From: Panicum virgatum
Taxonomy: Eukaryota; Streptophyta; Magnoliopsida; Poales; Poaceae
Assembly (NCBI RefSeq): GCF_016808335.1
Contig: NC_053143.1
Span: 1,335,398 to 1,399,397 of the forward strand
Direction of reading: 5' to 3'
Length of the DNA stretch: 64,000 bases
Made by a program: the position numbers and the translations under genes
Notes under the pieces: model-generated
Database searches by the model: none
Told to the model about the DNA's origin: nothing
The model's input: the letters and a program-made list of their open reading frames with translations, nothing else
Shown: piece by piece, positions 45,397 through 55,901 of the stretch
How the letters are laid out: every line of letters begins with the position of its first letter
Numbering within the stretch: the first letter of the stretch is position 1

Positions 45397-45664
45397 TTTT
45401 GAACTACACCAGGAGCACTGGTACATCATTTAAGAATTCAGATTGGGCACCTACGCCGACCACGCGCTCAAACGCAGGTGAGGCTGCCTGGTTGATCTAG
45501 GATGCGCCTACTGAACAACTCACACCTAACACACACCTACACACATTCTCCCCTCAGGGGAAAATCCCCGGTGGGACACCCGGGTTGCTCCAGACGGGAG
45601 TCAAACCCGAGTGGGCAGGCAGCGCTCCGGCTGGCCTTGCCAACCGAGCTGTGCTCGGTTCCCC
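45397..45664 (-). mobile_element. tRNA-derived SINE
   Basis: The minus strand starts with a tRNA-like head holding a box A (AGCTCGGTTGGCA, 45650-45638) and a box B (GGTTTGACTCC, 45607-45597), the internal RNA polymerase III promoter. Its 3' end, at about 45397, adjoins a short T run on the plus strand. A 14-bp target duplication, GTATGTGTAGTTTT, flanks it (45383-45396 and 45665-45678). Length 268 bp. The clear duplication shows the insertion boundary well. Confidence 0.9.
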
Positions 45665-45678
45665 GTATGTGTAGTTTT

Positions 45679-47992
45679 ATGAGGTTAAATTTTGGCCCTA
45701 GTCTTCTGGAAACGCTAGGTCCGCCACTGATCATGAGGTGGATTCAAAACTCTATTAACACGCTGGTCTTTATACAGATCGACATAAAGGAGTGGTTCCA
45801 CTGTCCATCCATTGCTAAAAAACTTCATCATACTAATTCTGTTAGGACAGGAGCCACTAATCCTGTTAACACAAGTCTTTAATTATGTTAGTCATTATTT
45901 CTTAATTTGAAATCAATATAAGATAAGACATTGATTTAAATCTTTAAAAAATTAGGTTACATATATACCTGATGACTAATTGTCAAATACAAGTCCAGGT
46001 TCTTTTGACGCATATTTATGGATATAAAACATATTTAATATGATAAAATATGTTTTTTCTTCCGTTGTAACGCATGGTCATTTTTTCAGTAAACTGTAAA
46101 AAACTGACAAGTGAACGATGAGAAGCCACATGTGAGCCACCAAAGCAGGCCCATCATACTATGGGCCAGCCAAACCTGGCGTACACTCTTCACATACGAG
46201 ATCCATTGCTTAGAGACCATAATGATTCATAATCTATCTATCTATCTATCTATATCTATATACCCTATATAAGTGCAACCCACTACATGTCATCAACTAC
46301 TAATTCTCTCAAACCTATTGTCTGAGCCGTTGATCTTCACCGGACATCCGTAATAGCCATCTGATATTCGTTACATCATACGCCGGTCATCACATCCTCA
46401 CACGTCAAACGTAACCTTCCGCGCCTGCCCACCTCCTCGCCCAGACGCATGCCGCCTCGCCAACGCACTCCACACGTCCCTGAGCCTCCATCTTTTGCCG
46501 CTGCACAGCAGCCCAACAGGCGTGCCTCCGTTCCAAAATTGATGCCACCAGTGTGCAATGAAGAGCAATTACGAGCCGTTCACTAATGCCACAGATTTAC
46601 TTCCAATTATTAATCTTTTTGTTCTTCTTCCAATATATGCTGATGTGCATCCCTTCCTTCACCGGTGTTGTTCAGAACCAACTCGCTAACCATGGTGGCT
46701 ACCCACAAGAGGTAAAAAAACATACGCTTATTCATCCTCGCCGCCAAGTCCAGTCCGTTGAGCGTTATCAGGTTCATCATCGATGCCCACCAGCAAACAT
46801 ATTTGCCATATATTTCATTCAGGTCTGGTTGATCCATCATTCAGTCCCCTTCATTTGTATTATTGATTGATTGGTTTTTAGGTATCACTTATTAAGATAA
46901 ATTTAAATTTCATATACTACAAGTTATCACGCATTCAAGGTTTTCATTTTGAGAAACTTTGATTCTTACATTTTTCTTTTGTTTTCTTGCCAATTATGTT
47001 ACCGTCGTTATGGTGTTCTCATCCCTCTGTTTCTTTTTTTTTTTTTGCCCTTAATCAGAGGTTGGTGTTCGGATCTCCAGTTGCCAACATGTTAAACAAT
47101 TACACGCAGTCCGCCTTAGGATACCACGTACAAAACTTTTTAGAATATTTTACGTGCACAAGAGCAAAATACTTGGTGTACCCAAATACTCTCAGCAGCT
47201 AAACTTTGATTCTGTGTTGATTATACAGGTTAGTAGGTCGACTAATTTAATACTTTTGCTACCTCCATATATTTCAAATTGGATTATATTGATCAAGCTT
47301 TACACCTCAAATTTCTTTTAACTTTCATATCGTGATGTAACCCCTAATTGGTCTTCCCCCCATGAGGTCATCGACTTATGCCCCCATGTATGCATCATGT
47401 ATTGGTTCTGCTAATTTTTATCAAACTTTTTTAGTTTGTTTTCTTAGAAAAGCAATAAAAAATTATTAAAGCCATATCCTGAGTTATTGACTGTTGAACA
47501 ATCTACATGAGTTGGCTGCATTCAACTATTGCAAAGATAAGAAGTGTGCTGGTTTTGGGAACTCTGTTTATTATGCCACTCAATTGTTTACAGTTAGAAC
47601 ATATACAATTCTATATGGATTAGCTGCATTCAGATGTATGTGAACACAAGAGGTACGTTGGCTTCTTGAACTATTATTATGCCATGTTCAGTTAGAACAA
47701 TTTACATAAATTAACTGAATTCGGCTGTTTGCAAACTCAGTTATGTTGGGTTCATTAACTCTGCTGCTCATTTGCTCTCTTAATCATACTATGTTTTTTG
47801 TTCCTAATCTCTCTCAACAATCAGTTAGGTGCTGTTTATCTCCCACCAATTCTCTATGACTTTGTTTGCCAAAAGGGTAATCTGAATTCATGTCAATGCT
47901 ATATTATTTTTTTATAATATTATTTCGATGACCGTCTTTAGAGTACATATCATACAACATTTCAGTATGTTTGTATGGGATCATAACATGTC
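45679..47992. other. Intergenic region with a CTAT microsatellite
   Basis: Apart from a CTAT/CTATAT microsatellite near 46233-46262, I recognise no gene or mobile element. Short open frames here show no family motif. Confidence 0.4.
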
Positions 47993-48082
47993 AGCACTGA
48001 TGAGGACATGACCAATACGCATACGACCACTTGATGGGGACACTGCTAGAAAAACGCACATTCGTCCGCGGCCGTTAGTACC

Positions 48083-48365
48083 GGTCACGGTTTCGGCCGG
48101 TACTAACATGCAAATTTAGTACCGGGTCAAAGAAACAGTGCCCTTGGGAGCCGTTTAGTACCGGCTGGTGGCTCCAGCCGGCACTAAAGTGCGCCACCGA
48201 CAGCCCCCGATAGCCGCCTGGAACGGCTAGCGACAATTTAGTACCGGCTGGAGCCACCAGCCAGTACTAAATTGGCGCCAGGAAACTTAGTACCGGCTGG
48301 TGGCTCCAGCCGGTACTAAATGGGGAGCTTTAGTACCAGCTGTAGCCACCAGCCGATACTAATGC
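48083..48365. repeat. CACTA left sub-terminal repeats
   Basis: Repeated units of the form TTTAGTACCGGCTGGTGGCT alternate with their complements, so the region can form several hairpins. In En/Spm such units bind the element's own regulatory protein; that role here is inferred. A TATA-like CTATAAAT follows at 48371. Confidence 0.9.
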
Positions 48366-48973
48366 TCCCACTATAAATTGGGGCTTCTTCCTCCCCGAGC
48401 CGAGCTAGCGCCCATTTCACCAGAGAGCTAGCTCGAGCTCGGTTTCTTCTCTCATATTAGAGTTGCGCCCCCATTATTTGATCCATTTTTTTGTGTGATT
48501 TGGACTTCATCCTCTCTTTATTGATAGTCTTTATTCTTCGTTTTATGCTCTATAGTTGGAGAAATTTGTGACTTTTAGAAATAGTGAGGATGAGTATGAT
48601 TTCTTTGATTTATACAATGATTTGAGATATATAGAACCGATGACTTGAATGTGGGAGTATGTTTATTGGCTAGGTTGAATATGAAAAATTTATAGACATA
48701 TTTTTCAATCATTTTCTATATATTACAAATGACCGTAGCACATTTTTTATTTTTAGATTCAGATGAGCACGTGGATAGTAGAAATTTTTAGAATGAGTGT
48801 AGACAAAACATGTTATTGTAGTAGATATAACCATAATGTGGATAGTTAATTTTTTTATAATGAACTAATGAAAGAATTATAATAGATTTTTTTATTATGA
48901 ATTGATTATTTTGACACTCTAGTGATGTATTTATTCAGGCTCACATTGAAACTATCTATAAGCTAAAAAAATC

Positions 48974-49336
48974 TTTATTTCGAAACAAGTATACGTCGTT
49001 AATCTCCATCCAATAGTGATGACACTACCTTTCGGGGAAACACTATGCACTATATGGACGTCGCGAATCGGTTGGTCGCATCACCAGCACTTCTGATTGA
49101 TACGAAGACAGCATTTGACGCAGTCAGCGTGGCCGTTGTTGCACTGAGAGCATATCAACGAGCATGATGCCTGTGCCTAGTGCTGTGTTCCTATTAACCA
49201 GAAATATTGGTGCTGCGACTGGCCGATTGGTGACATCCTTGTACCGCACCGTGTCCCCCCGAAAGGCATTGTCATCACCGCAGGGTTGAGGTTACCGACA
49301 TATACATTTTCCGAAATAAAGTTTTTTTTCTTCTAG
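48974..49336. repeat. CACTA fold-back 1 (imperfect hairpin)
   Basis: The sequence from CTTTATTTCGAAACAAGTAT onward pairs with the segment ending TTTTCCGAAATAAAG near 49330. Arms of about 150 bp match at roughly four bases in five. A conserved core (TGATGACACTACCTTTCGGG and its partner CCCGAAAGGCATTGTCATCA) marks the pairing. It lies between the left end and the transposase gene, so it could be part of a leader or intron transcript. I recognise no protein. Confidence 0.75.
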
Positions 49337-49604
49337 ATGGTTTGTGGATATTGAAAAGAGTGTTCTCCTGGAACTGAAAGGTGTCAAAATAATTAGGAGT
49401 TATAGAGATTTATTTCAATTAATTAGATATTTCTCTCAATTAATTTATTCAGGTTTTTTTGATTGAGAATTAATGTGATTTTGCATTATTCAAGTGGCAT
49501 GGTTAATTAGTTTGGTATTTATTATGTATTTAATTGCATTATTTTGGCACTCTAATGATGTATTTATTCGGGCTCATATGGAAACCATCGAGAAGTTTAA
49601 AAAA

Positions 49605-49915
49605 TATATGTTTCGGATCATGAATATGTCGTTAACCTTGATCCTGCAGTGAAAACACTGCTATTCGGGGCTAGCATCGATATCCACGATATGGTGCGGT
49701 ATATATGAGGACGCGATGAAGGAGTACGGTCTTGGTCTCAATTATGAAATCCACACCTTTTGAGCCAGTTAAGAATGAAATTATCCGGACCAAGGCCGTA
49801 CTCCTTCATCTGGTCCTATTGTACCTCACTGTGTCGTGGATGTCAATAGTAGCCCCGAATGTCAGTGTTATCACTGCAGGGTCAATGTTGACGACATAGA
49901 CATGTTTCGAAACAA
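49605..49915. repeat. CACTA fold-back 2 with 23-bp stem
   Basis: Arms of about 130 bp are imperfect complements of each other and are related to fold-back 1 (shared core TATGTCGTTAACCTTGATCC). At the tip, 49715-49737 and 49788-49810 pair over 23 bases with only one G-U wobble; the strand core is GAAGGAGTACGGTCTTGG. The loop is 50 nt. This shape resembles a microRNA or siRNA precursor; expression is unknown. Confidence 0.8.
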
Positions 49916-50591
49916 ATATTTTTTCTTCTCGATGGTTTTAGAGAAAGTGAGCCTGAAAGAAAGCCGTGAACATTGATTGCGCATCCCTTATGGCGTGGAA
50001 CGACGTGTTCGCATTGAACTGAAGAGTGTCAAAATAATTATGGTTTACAATTTATGTTTTCATTTTAAGAAAGCTTGAGTTCCACCCTGCAGAGCGTGTT
50101 GGTCTTGTTAGCGGTCGTATTCGTCATTTGATTAAGAAAGCTTTTTATATATTCTCCCTTGGCAAAGAAAGCCGTAAATTTTGTCGTGAATTTAATGTCG
50201 AGTTGCATGGTACTGATGATGATCGTGAGTTGATGGCTCTATATAATGCAAGACGTGAAGAGTCGGGGCTGGCGGAATATGACCGTTCCGTGTCAAGACT
50301 TCGCGAGGCAGTTCACGAGGCATTAATTGGTCCAAAGATCTCATGATGAGTAGTTTGTATTAGGTAGCTAGCATGTAGTGTAATGTATATATTAATTTGG
50401 ACTTCTATTTATCATGTTCTATAATTTAAGCATGTAGTGTAATGTATCTGTTAATTTGGACTTCTATTAATTTTGTATTTCAATGTTAAATTCGCAAAAA
50501 TGGCTTTTGTATTTCATTATGTTATGTGCCAATTTAAATGATATGAAAACAAGTAAAATAATATTGTTACTTAATTCAAAAATGTAGATCG

Positions 50592-53500
50592 ATGGACCGA
50601 CAATGGATGTACGGCGACCGGTGCGCCATGCCGTGGATTAATGGTCTAAAGTCTTTTCTCGATGCGGCGGAGGCCCACAAGTCATCGAAAGGTTTTATGT
50701 GTTGTCCGTGCCGCGTTTGCCAAAATAATAAGGAATACTCTAAGAGGAGCACTCTACATGCCCACATTTATGAAAAGGGTTTCATGGATAACTATACTCT
50801 TTGGACCAAGCACGATGAACCTGGAGTTGTGATGCAAGATGGTGAAGAAGATGATGATCATAATATTGCAGATTGGGCTCGTCTATATGAAGCAGGAGCC
50901 TTTGAAGATGAACCCATGGATGATGCTGAAGAAATGGACGAGGCTGGAGAAAATGCAGCAGAAGACCAACCACCTGATGAATTAGGTCAGGTTCTAGTGG
51001 ATTCACAAAGAGACTGTGAAACTTTAAAGGAGTCAAAGAAGTTTGAGAAGATGTTGGAGGATCACAAAAAAATATTGTATCCAGATTGCAAGCAGGGGCT
51101 TAAAAAGTTGGGTACCACACTTGAAATGTTGTAGTGGAAGGCAGCTAATGGTGTCACCGATAAGGGATTTGAGGAGCTACTTGGAATCGTAAAGAACATG
51201 CTTCCAGAGGGAAATGAACTGCCCTCTACAACATACGAAGCAAAGAAGGTTGTTTGCCCTCTTGGATTGGAGGTACATAAAATTCACGCATGTCCTAACG
51301 ATTGTATTCTCTATCGAGGCGAAGAATATAAGAAACTGGATGCTTGTCCTGTCTGTGATGCAAAATGGTACAAGATCAGGCAAAATGATCCTGGTGAGGT
51401 CGACGGGGAGGCCGTCAAGAAAAAAGTTCCCGCTAAGGTGATGTGGTATTTCCCAGTAATACCACGTTTGAAGCGCTTTTTCAGAAATAAATCCAATGCT
51501 AAATTGATGCGGTGGCACAAAGAAGAGCGTAAGCAAGATCAGATGCTGAGACACCCTGCGGATGGGTCCCAGTGGAGAAACGTGGATAGAGATTTCCCAG
51601 ATTTTGATAACGACCCAAGGAACATAAGGTTCGGTTTAAATAGGGACGGAATGAATCCATTCGGCGAGTGGGGCAGCAGTCACAGTACATGGCCTGTGAC
51701 CCTCTGTATGTTCAATCCTCCTTCTTGGCTATGCATGAAGCGGAAGTACATGATGATGCCGGTGCTTATCCAAGGCCCAAAACAACCGGGCAATGATATT
51801 GACGTGTACCTAAGACCGTTGGTTGATGAACTTTTGCTGCTGTGGAAGAAGGAAGGTGTACGTGTTTGGGACGAGTACAAACAGGAGAATTTTGACCTGT
51901 GAGCATTGCTTTTTGTTACCATCAACGATTGGCCTGCACTTAGCAATCTGTCTGGATAGTCGAATAAGGGATACCAGGCATGCACTCATTGTCTAGAAGA
52001 AACCGACAGCTTGTATCTAAAAAATTGTAGGAAGGTCGTGTACATGGGTCATCATCGATTCCTTCCCCTCAACCACCCCTTAAGAAGAAAAGGAAAACAT
52101 TTCAAAGGGGAACTAGAAACTCGTGCTAAGCCTATATTCCGAAACGGGAAGCGTGTTTTCTCGATGGTGAAGGATGTCCATGTCGTGTTTGGAAAGGGCC
52201 GTGGAAGCCAACAAGTTCCGAATGATGAAAACGGCCATGCCCCAATGTGAAAGAAGAAGTCCATACTATGGGAGCTCCCATATTGGGATGTTCTGGAGGT
52301 CCGCAATGCAATCGATGTGATGCACTTGACGAAGAATCTTTGCGTGAACCTGCTGGGATTCCTTGGTACGTACGGGCAGTCAAAAGATACACTAGAAGCA
52401 AGACGTGATTTGAAAGAAACAAAACAACGAGAAGACCTACGTCCTGAGAAGAGAGAAAATGGACAGCACTACTTACGTCCTGCTAGCTACACTCTCAGCA
52501 AAGAGGAGAATGAAAGCATGTTTGATTGTTTGAACAGTATGAAGGTACCGTCCGGTTACTCCTCGAATATGCAGGGAAGAATTAATATAAAAGAGAAAAA
52601 ATTCACAAACCTAAAGTCTCATGATTGCCACGTTTTGATGACCCAATTACTTCCAGTCGCGTTGAGGGGTATTCTACCAGAAAATGTAAGATTAGCAGTG
52701 GTGAAGCTATGTGTCTTTCTTAATGAAATTTCGCAGAAGGCAATCGATCCAAATAAGATCACAAGGCTACAGAATGATGTGGTCCAATGTCTTGTCAGTT
52801 TTGAGATGGTCTTTCCACCTTCGTTCTTTAATATTATGACCCACCTCCTGGTTCATATTGTGAAAGAGATAAACATTTTAGGCCCTGTATTCCTACACAA
52901 TATGTTCCCTTTCAAGAGATACATGGCAGTCTTAATGAAGTACGTTCAGAATCGTTCTCGGCCAGAAGGATGTATCGCCAAGGGCTATGGAACAGAGGAG
53001 GTCATTGAGTTTTGTGTTGATTTCATTGATGAACTTAGTCCGATTGGGGTCCCCATGTCACGCTATGATGGGCGATTGGAAGGAAAGGGCACACTAGGTA
53101 AGAAATCTAATATGCACATCCCTGAAAGTGAAATCCACAAAGCAAATTTCACCGTTCTACAGAATTCATCCCTCGTGGCCCCATATATGGATGAGCACAT
53201 CAATATTGTCCGATATGAAAACATAGGGAAGTCTGAGGCATGGATTACACGTCATCACATAGATAGCTTTGCGGTTTGGCTAAGAAGAAAACTCATAGGT
53301 GACCGCACGATTGATGTACAACTACAATGGCTTGCTAGGGGACCATCGGCCACAATCATGCAATACCAAGGATACGAGATCAATGGATATACGTTTTACA
53401 CAAGAGCACAAGATGAAAAGAGCATGAACCAAAATAGTGGTGTGCGTATTGATGCAATAGGCCATGATGGAAATAAGGACAGCTACTTTGGTGTCATAGA

Positions 53501-53966
53501 GGAAATATGGGAGCTTGACTATGGCCCCTTGAAGATTCCTTTGTTTCGATGGCAATGGGTGAACCGAGCAGGTGGCGGTGTAACAATAGACCGGTATGGA
53601 ATGACAATAGTGGGCTTCAAAAAGATTGGATATAAAGACGAACCATTCGTCCTCGCCAAGGATGTGACGCAGGTTTTCTATGTGAAGGACATGGCAAGCA
53701 AACCTAAGAAAAATCAAGGCAAGTCCAACGACGAGCCAAAACGCCACATAGTTCTTCCAGGAAAAAGAAAAATCGTTGGAGTTGAAGACATTTCGGACAA
53801 GTCAGAAGACTTTGATCAGTTTGACGACCGTCCTCCATTCTCTATCGATGTTGACCCTAGCATCATGTTGTCCAAAGAGGACGCTCCTTACTTACGCCTC
53901 GATCATGATCAAGGGACATTTGTAAAAAGAAAGGTTGTCAACGTTCCATTAAACAATGATGTGTAA
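50592..53966 (+). pseudogene. CACTA tnp2-type transposase with four in-frame stops
   Basis: One continuous frame of 1124 codons with no frameshift. Domains in order: transposase-associated domain (residues 1-76; MDRQWMYGDR, then GFMCCPCRVCQN); a long acidic linker; the tnp2/Transposase_21 core (CPLGLEVHKIHACPNDCILY, LNRDGMNPFGEW, GNDIDVYLRPL, TINDWPALSNLSG); then a DUF4218-type segment (DCHVLMTQLLPVALRGILP, PFKRYMAVLMKYVQNRSRPE) and a DUF4216-type segment (DSYFGVIEEIWELDYGPLKI). Aspartates in the LNRDG, NDIDVY and INDW motifs remain. Stops are TAG 51132-51134, TGA 51900-51902, TAG 51957-51959 and TGA 52248-52250. The last replaces the Trp expected in PMWKKKSILWELPYWD. All four fit C-to-T or G-to-A changes. 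Introns could remove some stops, but two of the four lie inside the core domain. Confidence 0.9.
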
Positions 53967-54104
53967 TCATTATGTTATACTTTCATGTTCATGTAACCAA
54001 GTGATTGATGTAATATATTTGAAACTTATTTTGAACTCAATATGACTAGTTCAGAGCGTAAACCTACAATCGATTTGATTCTGAAACTTAATTTTTCATT
54101 TTTT

Positions 54105-54530
54105 TATGCATTTGTATAATACTTTAGACACTAAAACACTTTTGACACACTAATATAACAAATTTTGATCTCAATACGATAAATTAAGTGCTTAAATAAT
54201 AAATATATGCTTTTGTATAATACTTTAGACACTAAAACACATTTGACACACTAATATAACAAATTTTGAACTCAATACAATTAATTAAGTGTTTAAATAT
54301 TAAATATATGCATTTTTATACATTTGTATAATACTTTACAAACTAAAAACACATTTGACACATTAATATAACAAATTTTGAACTCAATACGATTAATTAA
54401 GTGTTTAAATATTAAATATATGCATTTTTATAATACTTTAGACACTAAAACACATTTGACACACTAATGTTATAAATTTTGAACTTAATATGATAAATTA
54501 AGTGCTTAAATAGTAAATTTATCTATTTTC
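54105..54530. repeat. AT-rich tandem repeat, about 4 units of 100-112 bp
   Basis: Units beginning ATAATACTTTAGACACTAAA start near 54116, 54217, 54328 and 54431. Each includes CACACTAATATAACAAATTT-type sequence. The array lies just after the transposase stop, between the two CACTA genes, and has no coding potential. Confidence 0.8.
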
Positions 54531-54723
54531 TAGGCTTTTATTGAATTTGAAATTTGAAATTTAGTGTCAATACTTTGAATTTAGTGCAAAGACTAATACT
54601 TATTAAGATTAACGTATGTTTAATAATAGTACATATATCTATTTTTTAATCATTTATTGAATTTTATTGCACATAAAACATAAAACGAATTACAAAACAA
54701 TTACAAAACTGGAAAATCATTTT

Positions 54724-54941
54724 GGGAGTTTAGTACCGGGCCATAGTTGCAGCCGGTACTAAACTGCCTCCCCAATTTTTCCCGCCTGTTGGGGACATTT
54801 AGTATCGGCTGGTGCCACGGCCCGGTACTAAACTGGGCAGTTTAGTACCGGGCCGTGGCACCAGCCGGTACTAAACTGCGCTATCGGCAGTTTAGTACCG
54901 AGCGCATCCATGGCCCGGTACTAAACTGCCTCCTCTATATA
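54724..54941. repeat. Internal CACTA-end-type repeat cluster with TATA box
   Basis: Units such as GTTTAGTACCGGGCC and GGCCCGGTACTAAACTG alternate in both orientations, like the sub-terminal arrays at the element ends. They are followed by CTATATAAC at 54934. The left end shows the same order, repeats then TATA box, before the first gene. This block could act as the second gene's promoter or be the scar of an older end. Confidence 0.85.
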
Positions 54942-55901
54942 ACCTGGGGGACTTAGCGTTCGTCGCCATTCCCCCCGACGAGATCGATTGAAGCCGGCCG
55001 TCGCCCGTCGCCGACGCCGCCACCGCCGTCCGGCCCCCTTTGCGCGCGTCACCCGACGCCCTCTGCACCGCCATCCTTCGCGCCAGCCTCCTCTACGCCG
55101 CCCTGCACCGCGGACGTTGGCCCCGCGCCCTCCCACGCGCGCTGCCGCCGCCCGTCGTCGTCCCCTCCGGCGCCGACCTCCTCCCCCGCGCAAGCACATC
55201 ATCCGGAGGTGTCCTCCGTACGCCGCCGCCCCTCCGTACGCCGCCACGCAAGCCCTCCGCCGCCGCCTCCATCCCTCCGTACGCCGCCGCCGCCTCCGTC
55301 GAGTCGCTCTGTCGCCGCGCAAGCCCTCCGCCGCCTCTGCGCTCCGTCCGAGCCCCTAAATGAGTTCGCAATCTCGCGAGCTCTCTCCCCGTACAAACCG
55401 CACTCGAAAAGAGCCCCAGAAGGCCGATTTCGGCCTACGCCGGCGAGCCGCCGCCACCCAGCATCGCCGCCGGCGCTCTGCGCCGCCGCCCGCACCGCCG
55501 CGTCGCGTACCAGCCGCCCGATCGATCCAAGGGTCCAGATCTGTCCCAAGCCGAGTCAACCAGCCAAGTGCCGGTCAACTCTGGCATTTTTGCAAAAGAA
55601 CCCCTCTGGTTTTCTAAAATCAACCCGCCGTCCAAGCCTTTTAAAAAAATAATCTCAGTTTAGTCCTTTTCTTGATGTTTTAGCCCCTGTTGTTTTAAAA
55701 CCTTTACAAATAAGCCCTTAGCACCTTGTTTTAGCCATAACTTCACCGTTTTAAATCCGTTTTCAATGATTCTTGCGCTCACGCAATCCTTGCAATGTGT
55801 AGAATAGTTTTATACCCTCTTTTTGTACTGTTTATATTATTTGGTGTACTTTTTCTTATTTGTTGTATGTGTTTGCTTGTATGTGCTCATGTGATGCGTA
55901 G

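Noticed and set aside
45597..45650. tRNA gene on the minus strand
   Set aside because: Boxes A and B are present, but the unit is 268 bp with target duplications; it is the head of a SINE.
46233..46330. Helitron 5' end after the CTAT microsatellite
   Set aside because: A start of the form TCTATATACC is suggestive, but no hairpin plus CTAG 3' end was found downstream.
54921..55650. Host gene in the GC-rich stretch inside the CACTA
   Set aside because: All six frames are open because of GGC/GCC repeats; position and TATA box suggest the leader of the second CACTA gene.
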